Counted from the first letter of the stretch, positions 1 to 7,648 are shown. The stretch is 45,727 bases of DNA from JALZAA01 sp035938395 (GCA_035938395.1 DASZGY010000026.1:1-45727), one strand, 5' to 3'. Numbers and translations are program-made. The notes: generated by a model not told the origin, from the letters alone.

Positions 1-1181
1 TCGGCAGTCCACGACTCGTAGCCCGCGAACCGCTCGGGTTGTCCGGCCGCGAATGCAGTCAGGAACGCTGAAGCTGCGCGGTCGTCGGCGATCTCGAGCG
101 AGACGACGCCCAGACGTTTCGTGTCGAGGCGGGGCCGGCTCGTGCGAGCGTTCAGGCTCTTGTTGCCATACGGGTTGTTGGAGATCTGCAGGACGTGCGC
201 GCCCTCGCGGCGGTCGCCGTCAGGTTTCGCGAACCGAAGGTCGAAAGGCCGAGCGCCGGGCCCGAGGATCTTCGGGACCGCGGCCAACGTGGTGTCGACC
301 TTGGCGTCCCGATACTCGGGCGAGCGCACGATCGTGGCGTAGATCCCGAGCGACACGTTGTTCACGAACACGCGGCCGTTGACATCCGCCAGGTCGATCG
401 GCCGCTCGAACGCGTCCCCGAACGCGTCGAGGGCTCCGACCACGTCGTTGCGATCCAACCCGAGGTCGAGCGCCAGGTGGTTCCGGGTGCCGGCGGGGAC
501 GACGACCATGGGAACCGAACGGTTCGCTGCGACGGTTGCGACAAGGGCCTGCGACCCGTCCCCGCCCGCCATGCCGACCACGTCCGCGCCACGGTCGACC
601 GCGTCGTTCGCGAGCTGCAACAGGTCGTCGCCTTGACGCAGGATCACCGGCTCGATCCCGCGCTTGCGGCACTCGTCCGCCAGATGAAATCGCTCGGCCT
701 TCCCGCCGCCTGACTTCAGGTTCATGATCAGGACGCCGTGAGCCGCAGCCGCAACCGCGACGCCCGGCGTCCGCCGTTGCTTGAGCTCCCTCGTGCCGCG
801 CCCCAGTGCGTAGCGGGCGAGCGCGACGGCGAGGAGGACGCCGAAGAGGCCAGCAAGCACGCCGAGGCGGCCGTTGCTCAGTCCGAAGATCGCGAGCCCG
901 AGGACGCCCAAGACGGCGGCGACGCACACGGTGGTGCCGATCAGCCTGCGCCCGCCTGTTCGCGTCAGCGCGTACCAAGCCGCGAACAGTGTGACGAGGA
1001 GCAGCGGCACAGAGAGAACGAGGAGTCGCGCATCGTCGACGACACTCAGGACGCTCGTCACGAGCACGACACCCAGCAGGACGATGACTACAACCGCGGC
1101 GATCCTCTGCAGGATCCTGGGCCGCGGGGTGCTGTCGCCGTGCGACGGATCGCGAGACCGTTCGTGCGTCGGGCTGGTCAC
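1..1181 (-). CDS. Membrane-anchored diacylglycerol/lipid kinase family protein (C-terminus cut by window edge)
   Basis: Reads off the left edge of the window, so the C-terminus is missing; about 393 codons are visible. The first 120 or so residues hold three to four hydrophobic segments. A DAGK catalytic domain follows, recognised by the nucleotide-binding motif GMAGGDGSQALVA and the later VVPAGTRNHLALDLGL, then a YegS/LCB5-type C-terminal beta region (NNVSLGIYATIV). Known family members phosphorylate diacylglycerol, sphingosine or related lipids with ATP; the substrate here cannot be read. The GTG start overlaps the tag stop as GTGA and has an AAGGAG Shine-Dalgarno, so it is probably translated as the second gene of a tag operon. 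The N-terminal membrane block is an addition to the usual soluble YegS fold. Confidence 0.85.
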   Translation of the reverse strand, partial: MTSPTHERSRDPSHGDSTPRPRILQRIAAVVVIVLLGVVLVTSVLSVVDDARLLVLSVPLLLVTLFAAWYALTRTGGRRLIGTTVCVAAVLGVLGLAIFGLSNGRLGVLAGLFGVLLAVALARYALGRGTRELKQRRTPGVAVAAAAHGVLIMNLKSGGGKAERFHLADECRKRGIEPVILRQGDDLLQLANDAVDRGADVVGMAGGDGSQALVATVAANRSVPMVVVPAGTRNHLALDLGLDRNDVVGALDAFGDAFERPIDLADVNGRVFVNNVSLGIYATIVRSPEYRDAKVDTTLAAVPKILGPGARPFDLRFAKPDGDRREGAHVLQISNNPYGNKSLNARTSRPRLDTKRLGVVSLEIADDRAASAFLTAFAAGQPERFAGYESWTA

Positions 1182-1744
1182 GTCAGCTCCTTGTAGCGGA
1201 AGCACGACGTCGTGTGGTCGTTCACGAGTCCGACGGCCTGCATGAACGAGTAGCAGACGGTTGGACCGACGAAGCGGAACCCGCGGCGCTTGAGATCCTT
1301 GCTCATCGCCTTGGATTCGGGGGTTTGCGCGGGGATCGCCGAGAGGGCGCGCCACTTGCCGACGATCGGCGCTCCGTCCACGAACTGCCAGACGTACGCG
1401 GCGAGGCTATCGAGCTCGTCCTGTACCTCCAGGATGCACCGGGCGTTGTTCACGGCCGACTCGACCTTGAGACGGTTGCGCACGATGGCCGGATCGCGCA
1501 AGAGCCGCTCGACACGCCGTCGATCGAAGCGCGCCACCGTGGCGGCGTCGAAGTCGGCGAAGGCGCGGCGGTAGCCGTCGCGCTTCTTGAGGATCGTCGC
1601 CCACGAGAGACCTGCCTGCGCTCCTTCCAAGGTCAGCATCTCGAACAGGTGGCGGTTGTCACGCGACGGCACGCCCCACTCGCGGTCGTGGTAGGCGACG
1701 AACGCGGGGTCGTTCTCGGGGACCCATTCGCAGCGTCGCGGCAC
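1178..1744 (-). CDS. tag: DNA-3-methyladenine glycosylase I
   Basis: Removes 3-methyladenine from alkylated DNA as the first step of base excision repair. From the chosen start the protein is 188 residues, the usual Tag length. It opens with RRCEWVPENDPAFVAYHDREWG, the family N-terminal signature with its zinc-ligand cysteine, followed by FEMLTLEGAQAGLSWATIL and, near the end, the conserved FVGPTVCYSFMQAVGLVNDH with the second cysteine and histidine ligands. The frame is open upstream to 1864, giving 40 extra residues with no family match, so I prefer GTG at 1744. The stop overlaps the lipid-kinase start, indicating one transcript. Its upstream region is shared with the divergent short ORF at 1791. 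Confidence 0.93.
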   Translation of the reverse strand: MPRRCEWVPENDPAFVAYHDREWGVPSRDNRHLFEMLTLEGAQAGLSWATILKKRDGYRRAFADFDAATVARFDRRRVERLLRDPAIVRNRLKVESAVNNARCILEVQDELDSLAAYVWQFVDGAPIVGKWRALSAIPAQTPESKAMSKDLKRRGFRFVGPTVCYSFMQAVGLVNDHTTSCFRYKELT

Positions 1745-1776
1745 GCGGACACCGTACCGACTCCGTGCGTGCTCCC

Positions 1777-1782
1777 TATGCT
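1777..1782 (+). promoter_or_regulatory. Putative -10 element (TATGCT) of a leaderless promoter
   Basis: TATGCT fits TANNNT and ends 8 bases before the ATG at 1791, the spacing expected when transcription begins at the start codon. No convincing -35 is visible. The assignment rests on position only. Confidence 0.35.
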
Positions 1783-1790
1783 GAGCACGC

Positions 1791-1901
1791 ATGACCATTC
1801 CGAAGACCGTGGCGCGCTTCAACGCCGACATGACGAACCGCGTTGGGCTGCTCGACGTGAGCAACTTCTTGTCGATGCGTGCGGCGCCGGCGCAGTCCTA
1901 G
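1791..1901 (+). CDS. 36-residue short ORF ahead of gluconate kinase (leader peptide or gene remnant)
   Basis: Runs from ATG (MTIPKTVARFNADMTNRV...) to TAG, two bases before the GTG start of the kinase gene. The kinase gene has no visible Shine-Dalgarno, so it may depend on ribosomes finishing this ORF. The N-terminal MTIPKTVARFN resembles the opening of deazaflavin-dependent nitroreductase family proteins, so a truncated remnant of such a gene is the alternative. No domain can be assigned at this length. A -10-like hexamer lies just upstream. Whether it is translated is inference from spacing alone. Confidence 0.35.
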   Translation: MTIPKTVARFNADMTNRVGLLDVSNFLSMRAAPAQS

Positions 1902-1903
1902 CG

Positions 1904-2413
1904 GTGCCTCCCGGGCGGGGATCCGGCGCCGACCGCCCGTTGGTCGTGGTCATGGGCGTCTCGGGCAGCGGGAAATCCACCGTGGGCCGCCTCCTGGCCA
2001 GCGAGCTCGACGTCCCGTTCGTCGACGGCGACGACGAGCACACGCCCGAGGCGAAGGCCCGCATGGCCCAAGGCATCCCGCTCGACGACGCCTGGCGCGC
2101 ACCGTGGCTCGACCGCCTCGACGCGATCCTCCGCGCCCACGAGGACAGCGGGCTCGTGCTCGCGTGCTCCGCGCTCACGCGCGCCTACCGCCGGCGACTC
2201 ACCCGTGGGGTACGACGCGTCGCGTTCGTCGCCCTGGTCGCGCCGCGCGAGGTGCTCGCAGCGCGACTTGCCACCCGACACGGCCATTTCGCCGGTCCGG
2301 CGCTCCTCGACTCGCAGCTCGCGACGCTCGAGCTCGGCGACGACGTCGTCACGGTCGACGCCACCGGACCGCTCGAAACCACGGCGGCCACGGCCGCGCT
2401 CGCCATCAGATAG
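1904..2413 (+). CDS. gntK: Gluconokinase
   Basis: Phosphorylates gluconate to 6-phosphogluconate, feeding the pentose phosphate or Entner-Doudoroff route. The 169-residue length is typical. The P-loop GVSGSGKST lies near residues 17-25, followed by FVDGDDEHTPEAKARM, GIPLDDAWRAPWLDRL and the CSALTRAYRRRL motif of the GntK shikimate-kinase-like fold. The usual DxDRxPWL reads DAWRAPWL, so one conserved acidic position is replaced. The GTG at 1904 is the first start in frame that preserves the P-loop; it has no good Shine-Dalgarno and follows the short ORF stop by two bases, suggesting coupled translation. A later TTG just before the P-loop is possible but less likely. Converges on the SpeE-like gene. 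Confidence 0.85.
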   Translation: MPPGRGSGADRPLVVVMGVSGSGKSTVGRLLASELDVPFVDGDDEHTPEAKARMAQGIPLDDAWRAPWLDRLDAILRAHEDSGLVLACSALTRAYRRRLTRGVRRVAFVALVAPREVLAARLATRHGHFAGPALLDSQLATLELGDDVVTVDATGPLETTAATAALAIR

Positions 2414-2437
2414 CGATCTCGACTCGTCGCGACCCGA

Positions 2438-4954
2438 TCATCCGCCGCCGGGCACGGGCGCGGCTGAGGGCCCACGGGCGACCCCCGTGAGCGCGCCCGG
2501 CACGGGCACCTCGGCGCCGGCGTCGGATGCCGCGGCCGGGCCTGAGCGCAACAAGCCACGCAGCGCGAGCACGGCGACGCAGTAGACAACGAGCGCGAGC
2601 GCGAGCACGACGCCGAAGCCCAGGGCCATGGCGAGGATCGTCGTGAGCACGGCGCCGATCACCGACGCGAACCCGTTCACCGCCCATCCCCAGGCGACGT
2701 ACTCGCGTGGGTGTTTCGTGATGGCCGCCACCGCTCCCAACCCCAGGGGCATGAACGCGCCGAGGCAGACGCCGAGCGGTGCGAGCACCGCGAACGCGAC
2801 CACGACTCGGGCCGCGAAGGGGAGGCCGAGCAACGCGTCGGTCAGCGGCGTCAGGCCGAACAGGTAGAAGAGGTCGAGGGCGGCGAGCGCGCCGAGGAGC
2901 ACCCACGCGGCGCGCCCCGCGCGGGCCTGGTACCGCGAGCTGAGCAGCGCTCCAACGCCGGTGGAAAGCAGGATCGCCGCCAGGGTGACGGTCAAGGAGT
3001 ACGTCGGATAACCGAGGAACAGCACCAGCCGCTGGATGAGGGTGATCTCGAAGAACATGAACCCCAGCCCGAGCGCGCTGAAGTAGAGCGCCGACCGTCG
3101 CTTCCGCGGAAGCCCCGACCAGATGCTGCGGATGCGGAGGAACGGCAATAAGAGGAAGACGGCCGCGAACAGCGTCGCGATGCCGAGGAGGAGGAGCAGC
3201 ACCCGTTCGCCGACGTCGACCTCGAAGTCGGTCCGGTCGATCGGCTTCCCGAAGTCGGCGATCACGTCGCGAAACGGGGTGAAGTGCCAGAAGAACGGTG
3301 AGTTGTCCGTGATCGGCCGGACGTCGTAGGGATACGAGTCGTACCAGTGGTCGAGGCGGCTCCCCGAAAGCGTCGCGATGGCGCTCACCGATTCGCCCTT
3401 CACCGGATGGCCGGGGGCGTAGCGCAACGTCGCGCCCGGCATGGTGCCGAGCGCGGCGACGAAGCGGTCGACCTCCGCGTTCGTGAACGGCTCGCGCTTC
3501 ACGAGGATGGTGGAGAGCGACGCGCCTCCCTCCACCGGTGAGGTCGCTACGAGGATGTGGCGCGAAGGGTCGTGGATCCCGAGGTCGCCGAGCGCGTGGC
3601 GCGCCGTCGCCACGTACCGGGACGTCCGGTTCGCCTTGCGGTTGTAGTCGAACTCCCCGAACTGGGCGGCGAGGATCCCGTTCCCCCCGAGGTGGTCGAG
3701 GCTGTCTTGGATGGTCTCGCTCGTGTACAGGTAGCTCTCGGAGAGCACGTAGGCGCCGGCGGTGGCGGCGTTCGTCGCCGAGTAGCTGTCGGGGGCGGGG
3801 TACCACACCACGTTGTACGTGTTGTCGCTGCGGGCAAGGAACGACCGGCCATCGCCCTGGACGTAGTTGACGGCCGGGTTCTGGGCGAGATGCCCGGAGT
3901 AGTCGGCGAACTTGTCGGTGACGAGGGAGTGGGTAACCGGGTTGAGCTCGACGGCGTCGATGTGCCGGGAGTGGAAGTAGAGCGACGTCAGGATCTCGTG
4001 CCCGCCGGCGGCGCCGACGATGAGCACGTTCTTCGGTGACGCTCCGCCGACCGCGAACGGGAGCGCGCGCGGGTCGGTGTCGAAGCCGAATTGGCCGAGG
4101 CTCGCCTGCTTCCCGTCCCACCGGTGGATGACCGATCCGACGAGCCCGTCGTGATACAGGAGCCGGAGGTTGGGCCCGACGTCGACCACGTCGACGCGGA
4201 AGATCGGGCTCCACGCCGAGTAGCGCGTCGCCGACTCGTCGAACTGGCCCTTGAACGCGTCCGCGCGCTGCTGCGGGAGCACGCCGGGACGCACGACGAC
4301 CATCGCCATGACCGCAACGAGAACGACCGCGACGGGAAGAAGTGCCCGCGAGCGCACGCGTATGGCAAGACGGAGCCCGGCAAGCGCGAGGACCAGGCCC
4401 GCGAGAAAGATCGTGGCCGGCGGCCCGATCCACCCGATCAGCGATACGACGACTGCGCATGCGATCCCGGCGCCGACGAGGTCGGCGAAGTACAACCTGC
4501 CGATCCGTTCTGACTGCCGGGCGAAGAGCGTGGCGATCATCACGCCGACGGCGATGAAGGACGCGAACAGCGCCAGACAGATGCCGAACAGGAGCGCGAG
4601 GTTCTTCAGCGACGACAGAGTGCCGTAGTCCCAGATGGTGAGCGTGTCCGTCCTGACGGTGGCGACGACGAGATAGCCGACGCCGACACTCGCCGCTCCG
4701 AGCAGCAGGCCCCACCGGAGGATCGTCTCGGTCTCGGCGCGCCGGAGGCCACGTGAGACCGCCACGATGACACCGCCGCAACCGATGCCCAGCAGCGCGA
4801 GCCCGATGACGAGGTACGTGTAGTAATAGAAGAGCTTGAACGAGATGACGCGCGTGTAGCTGATCTCGAGCAAGAGGGCCGCGAAGCTGACGAGCAGGAT
4901 CTCGAGGGCGTAGCTCCGGCGCGACGAACCGACGTCTCGCGAGGAACCGCTCAC
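2438..4954 (-). CDS. Polytopic membrane protein with a central spermidine-synthase-like Rossmann domain
   Basis: An 838-residue protein in three parts: six to seven N-terminal membrane segments (about residues 15-220), a soluble aminopropyltransferase/SAM-methyltransferase-like domain (about 245-560) and a second block of seven or so membrane segments to about 800. The nucleotide-binding core reads VLIVGAAGGHEILTSLYF (about 310-327), then DAVELNP and QGDGRSFL. True spermidine synthases carry GGGDG where this has GAAGGHE, so polyamine synthesis should not be assumed. Similar fused membrane proteins are usually annotated only as spermidine synthase-like, with no established substrate. It is the last gene of a leftward set with the 74-residue membrane protein (31-bp gap) and the DUF2269 gene. 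Confidence 0.8.
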   Translation of the reverse strand: MSGSSRDVGSSRRSYALEILLVSFAALLLEISYTRVISFKLFYYYTYLVIGLALLGIGCGGVIVAVSRGLRRAETETILRWGLLLGAASVGVGYLVVATVRTDTLTIWDYGTLSSLKNLALLFGICLALFASFIAVGVMIATLFARQSERIGRLYFADLVGAGIACAVVVSLIGWIGPPATIFLAGLVLALAGLRLAIRVRSRALLPVAVVLVAVMAMVVVRPGVLPQQRADAFKGQFDESATRYSAWSPIFRVDVVDVGPNLRLLYHDGLVGSVIHRWDGKQASLGQFGFDTDPRALPFAVGGASPKNVLIVGAAGGHEILTSLYFHSRHIDAVELNPVTHSLVTDKFADYSGHLAQNPAVNYVQGDGRSFLARSDNTYNVVWYPAPDSYSATNAATAGAYVLSESYLYTSETIQDSLDHLGGNGILAAQFGEFDYNRKANRTSRYVATARHALGDLGIHDPSRHILVATSPVEGGASLSTILVKREPFTNAEVDRFVAALGTMPGATLRYAPGHPVKGESVSAIATLSGSRLDHWYDSYPYDVRPITDNSPFFWHFTPFRDVIADFGKPIDRTDFEVDVGERVLLLLLGIATLFAAVFLLLPFLRIRSIWSGLPRKRRSALYFSALGLGFMFFEITLIQRLVLFLGYPTYSLTVTLAAILLSTGVGALLSSRYQARAGRAAWVLLGALAALDLFYLFGLTPLTDALLGLPFAARVVVAFAVLAPLGVCLGAFMPLGLGAVAAITKHPREYVAWGWAVNGFASVIGAVLTTILAMALGFGVVLALALVVYCVAVLALRGLLRSGPAAASDAGAEVPVPGALTGVARGPSAAPVPGGG

Positions 4955-4985
4955 GCCCGCCGTCGATTCGTCGATCCGGAGGAGG

Positions 4986-5210
4986 CTACTTGGTCGCGAT
5001 CGCGGCGATACCGGCGACCATCACCACGAACCCGATCACCAGGTAGACGACCGTCCGCGTGATGGGCGCCTCCGGGAGCGTGTTCCGGCCGCGGGTGGCG
5101 GCGACCTGCGATCCCGACCGTCGACGCACGAGCGCGATGAGGTTCCCGAGGAACAGGGCCGCTCCGACGGCGGTGACGAGCTCGCGCAGCACGTCGTCGT
5201 AGATGCTCAC
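4986..5210 (-). CDS. Small membrane protein, 74 residues, unknown function
   Basis: Starts at GTG (MSIYDDVLRELVTAVG...). Two hydrophobic segments, about residues 10-28 and 52-70, are separated by a basic loop containing RRRSGSQ, predicting a hairpin in the membrane. I do not recognise a family. It lies between the DUF2269 gene (52-bp gap) and the large SpeE-like membrane protein (31-bp gap) on the same strand, so the three are probably co-transcribed and may act together. Confidence 0.6.
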   Translation of the reverse strand: MSIYDDVLRELVTAVGAALFLGNLIALVRRRSGSQVAATRGRNTLPEAPITRTVVYLVIGFVVMVAGIAAIATK

Positions 5211-5262
5211 GCCGCGATCGTATGCGTCGGCCGCCCGGATCTCGGTGTCGTGGCCGTGCGCG

Positions 5263-5784
5263 TCAGAAGCGCGGGCCCCAGACCATGAGCATGAGAATGA
5301 GGATGAGGTCCACCGACAGCACTGCCCCCACGATCCCGGCGCGGCGGCCGCGCTCTTCGAGCTCGATGACCTGTGGCGGCGGCCCTCCGGAGGCCCCCGC
5401 GGCCGCCGGCGGAGGCCCCATCGAGACCAGTTGCTCCTGGAGATTGATCATTCGCCGCGCGTTCGGGAACGCCGCTCCGTGCGCCAGCCCGATCCCCAGC
5501 ACGTACAGCACGATCGCGGCGACGATCCACGAGTCACTGAAGCTCCAGGCCTTGTCGCTCAGCACGACGAGCAGGATGCCGAACACGAAGACGGCGTAGA
5601 TGAAGAACATGCCGATCTTCGACACGAGGAAGTTGGCCTGGGAGATGGCAAGACCTTCAGTGCCCTTGCGGCTTCGGGCCTGCTGCCCGTAGATCCCGTT
5701 GAGCAACACGGCGCCGAACCCGACGATCGCCGTCAGGATGTGCAGCACGAGCACGAGCTTGTAGATGCCGCTGTTGATGCCCAC
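5263..5784 (-). CDS. DUF2269-like integral membrane protein
   Basis: A 173-residue protein with four predicted membrane segments: about residues 9-29 (VLVLHILTAIVGFGAVLLNG), 52-75, 83-105 and, after a Gly/Pro-rich loop, the C-terminal segment ending LILILMLMVWGPRF. The early histidine in the first helix and the overall pattern resemble the DUF2269 family of predicted membrane proteins, whose function is unknown. The frame is open to 5853, but GTG at 5784 has a good Shine-Dalgarno (GGAAGGGG) and starts directly before the first helix. Likely first gene of the leftward membrane-protein operon. Confidence 0.7.
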   Translation of the reverse strand: MGINSGIYKLVLVLHILTAIVGFGAVLLNGIYGQQARSRKGTEGLAISQANFLVSKIGMFFIYAVFVFGILLVVLSDKAWSFSDSWIVAAIVLYVLGIGLAHGAAFPNARRMINLQEQLVSMGPPPAAAGASGGPPPQVIELEERGRRAGIVGAVLSVDLILILMLMVWGPRF

Positions 5785-5861
5785 GATGCGCCCCTTCCCA
5801 CCGTCGAGATGCGCCGCGCAGCCTACGTCCACGGTGTCGCCGCTGTGGTACAACGCGGCTC

Positions 5862-6521
5862 GTGCGGCTGGTCGTGGCGCGATGCTCGGTCGAGTACGAA
5901 GGCCGGCTCGGCGCCCGCCTCCCGCCGGCGCAGCGCCTGATACTGCTCAAGGCCGACGGCTCGATCGCCGTGCACGCCGACAGCAAGGCGTACAAGCCGC
6001 TGAACTGGATGAGCCCGCCGTGCACGATTCGCGAGGAGCCGGGAGCGATCGTCGCGACCAACCCCGGCGGGGAACGCCTCACCATCACCCTGCATGAGGT
6101 GATGCTCGACCACGACATCACGTTGGGCGACGACCCCGGCCTCTCCAAAGACGGCGTCGAAGCCGAGCTGCAGGAGCTCATCGCCGCGCGCGTGCGCGCC
6201 CTTCGTGACGACCTCCGCATCGTGCGGCGTGAGTATCCGACCGACATCGGTCCGGTCGATCTGCTGTGCCGGGACGGGGACGGCCGCGCCGTGGTGATCG
6301 AGGTGAAGCGGATCGGTGAGATCGCCGGTGTCGAGCAACTGCTCCGCTACCAGGAGCGCCTCGACCTCGACGCCACGCTTGCGCCGACGAACGGGCTCTT
6401 CGTCGCCACGCGCATCAAGCCCCAGGCACGCGTGTTCGCCGAGAGTCGAGGTATCGAGTGCATCGAGGTCGACCTGGAGCGTCTGCGCGCCGACGCCCCG
6501 CCCGACCTTCGGCTCTTCTGA
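5862..6521 (+). CDS. nucS: Endonuclease NucS/EndoMS, mismatch-specific
   Basis: Cuts both strands at mismatches and provides the non-canonical mismatch repair of actinobacteria and some archaea that lack MutS/MutL. The 219-residue protein has the N-terminal DNA-binding and dimerisation domain, then a RecB-like nuclease core: D133 in DIGPVDLL, and E147 and K149 in VVIEVKR, followed by QLLRYQERL. The C-terminus ends LRLF; in studied NucS proteins the extreme C-terminus binds the sliding clamp, encoded here at 40461. The GTG start is preceded by TACAAC at 5849-5854, so the mRNA may be leaderless. The last bases of the gene take part in a tandem 16-bp duplication (6508-6539). Confidence 0.96.
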   Translation: MRLVVARCSVEYEGRLGARLPPAQRLILLKADGSIAVHADSKAYKPLNWMSPPCTIREEPGAIVATNPGGERLTITLHEVMLDHDITLGDDPGLSKDGVEAELQELIAARVRALRDDLRIVRREYPTDIGPVDLLCRDGDGRAVVIEVKRIGEIAGVEQLLRYQERLDLDATLAPTNGLFVATRIKPQARVFAESRGIECIEVDLERLRADAPPDLRLF

Positions 6522-6539
6522 CGTTCGGCTCTTCTGACG
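6508..6539 (+). repeat. Perfect tandem duplication of 16 bp spanning the nucS stop codon
   Basis: TTCGGCTCTTCTGACG occurs at 6508-6523 and again at 6524-6539. The first copy encodes the last NucS residues and the stop TGA; the second repeats them after the stop. Looks like a recent slippage duplication. Confidence 0.9.
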
Positions 6540-6556
6540 AGCGGGACGATCGAGCG

Positions 6557-7324
6557 CTACTCGAAGCGCGGCCGGCGCTTCTCGAGGAAGGACGTGAACC
6601 CCTCTTGCGCGTCGGGCGTCTGGCTCGATCGAGTCATCACGTCGAGGGCATGCTCGTACGCGGCGCGCTGGTCGAGGCCGACCTGGGTGTAGAAGGTCTG
6701 CTTCCCGAGCCCCTTCGAAGCGCGGCTGCCGCGGGTAGCGCGGCGCAGCAGGCTGACGGTGGCCTCGTCGAGCTGCTCGGCGGGGACGACGTGGTTGACG
6801 AGGCCCCAGTCGAGCGCGGTGCGGGCATCGATCGTGTCGCCGGTCAAGCCGAGCTCCAGCGCCCGCTTCTGGGACACATTCCGCGCTACCGCCACCAACG
6901 GCGTGTGGCAGAACCATCCGCCCTTGCCCCCGGGAGTGGCGAAGCCGGCGTCCTCGGACGCCACCGCCAGGTCCGCGGTCGCGACGAGCTGGCAGCCGGC
7001 CGCGGTGGCCAACCCGTGCACGCGTGCCACGACGGGCTGGGGAATGGCCTGCATCGTCAGCATGAGCTCGGTGCACGTATCGAGCAGCTCGCGGATCGGC
7101 TCGGCATCCGCGCCGGCGAGGTCCCGGAAGTCGTGGCCGGCGGAGAAGACGGGACCGTTGGCGGCGAGGATCACACCCCGCGCGTCACTGTCGCCTGCGG
7201 CGCGGAACGCCGCCGTCATGTCACACAGCAACTCGAGCGACAGCGCGTTGCGGCGCTCCGGGCGGTTCATCGTGATCGTCGTGAAGCCGTCCTCGGCCTT
7301 CACGAGCACGGCGTCGAAGCCCAC
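6557..7324 (-). CDS. Enoyl-CoA hydratase/isomerase family protein lacking both hydratase glutamates
   Basis: A crotonase-fold protein of about 255 residues. The oxyanion-hole region is recognisable in NGPVFSAGHDFRDL, the helix region in HGLATAAGCQLVATADLAVA and the tail in FLEKRRPRFE. In typical hydratases the first catalytic glutamate lies in GGGCELA and the second in PE; here these read AAGCQLV and PGGKGG, so both are absent. This resembles the ECHDC3-type branch, so classical 2-enoyl-CoA hydration is doubtful and the CoA substrate is unknown. GTG at 7324 is preferred because GAGGGGG lies five bases upstream. A GTG at 7363 is possible, but it would place two dyad symmetries inside the coding region. 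Confidence 0.85.
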   Translation of the reverse strand: MGFDAVLVKAEDGFTTITMNRPERRNALSLELLCDMTAAFRAAGDSDARGVILAANGPVFSAGHDFRDLAGADAEPIRELLDTCTELMLTMQAIPQPVVARVHGLATAAGCQLVATADLAVASEDAGFATPGGKGGWFCHTPLVAVARNVSQKRALELGLTGDTIDARTALDWGLVNHVVPAEQLDEATVSLLRRATRGSRASKGLGKQTFYTQVGLDQRAAYEHALDVMTRSSQTPDAQEGFTSFLEKRRPRFE

Positions 7325-7331
7325 GGCAACC

Positions 7332-7369
7332 CCCTCGAACGAGTTCGAGGGTACCGGCTTCACGAAGCC
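7332..7369 (-). promoter_or_regulatory. Two adjacent perfect dyads upstream of the enoyl-CoA hydratase-like gene
   Basis: CCCTCGAAC-GA-GTTCGAGGG at 7332-7351 and GGCTTC-AC-GAAGCC at 7356-7369, both perfect with 2-bp centres. The centres are 21 bp apart, two helical turns. The first overlaps the Shine-Dalgarno used by the preferred start. A paired operator for a dimeric repressor is plausible. The first is not an SOS box because the half-sites are 2 rather than 4 bases apart. Confidence 0.45.
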
Positions 7370-7432
7370 CTGACCTTCCCGCGGCCCACGCCTGCCGGAC
7401 GCGGGTCAGGATGGACCACGAAGGGAGGCGCC

Positions 7433-7648
7433 ATGAGATCGGGCAACACCATCGTGGTCATCCGCAGCGTCATCGCCGCCCTGTTCGTCGCGCTGGCCGT
7501 CGCCAACTTCGTCAACGGGCGCGTCGTCTTCGGTTTGCTGTTCGTCGCGCTGGCGGTGATGAACGTCGTGCTGACCGTGTATGTCCGGCGACGCCGCGCG
7601 CAATTCGCCCAGCGTTTCCCCAGATTCGCCGACCGGGACCGCCGCTAG
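7433..7648 (+). CDS. Small membrane protein, 71 residues
   Basis: ATG at 7433 has a strong Shine-Dalgarno (AAGGGAGG). Two hydrophobic helices, about residues 8-27 and 30-50, are followed by a basic tail beginning RRRRAQFAQRF, predicting a membrane hairpin with the tail in the cytoplasm. No family recognised. The stop codon TAG shares the tetranucleotide CTAG with the dnaB stop on the other strand, so the two genes converge with a 4-base overlap. Confidence 0.65.
   Translation: MRSGNTIVVIRSVIAALFVALAVANFVNGRVVFGLLFVALAVMNVVLTVYVRRRRAQFAQRFPRFADRDRR

Noticed and set aside
1214..1903. Long plus-strand open frame extending gluconate kinase upstream to 1214
   Set aside because: Antisense to tag and without domain similarity; a normal by-product of high GC.
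4320..4400. Possible small plus-strand genes inside the SpeE-like gene
   Set aside because: Short open frames antisense to well-formed membrane helices; no ribosome-binding sites or similarity.
7333..7350. SOS/LexA box upstream of the crotonase-family gene (TCGAAC...GTTCGA)
   Set aside because: The half-sites are separated by 2 bases, not the 4 of actinobacterial LexA boxes.
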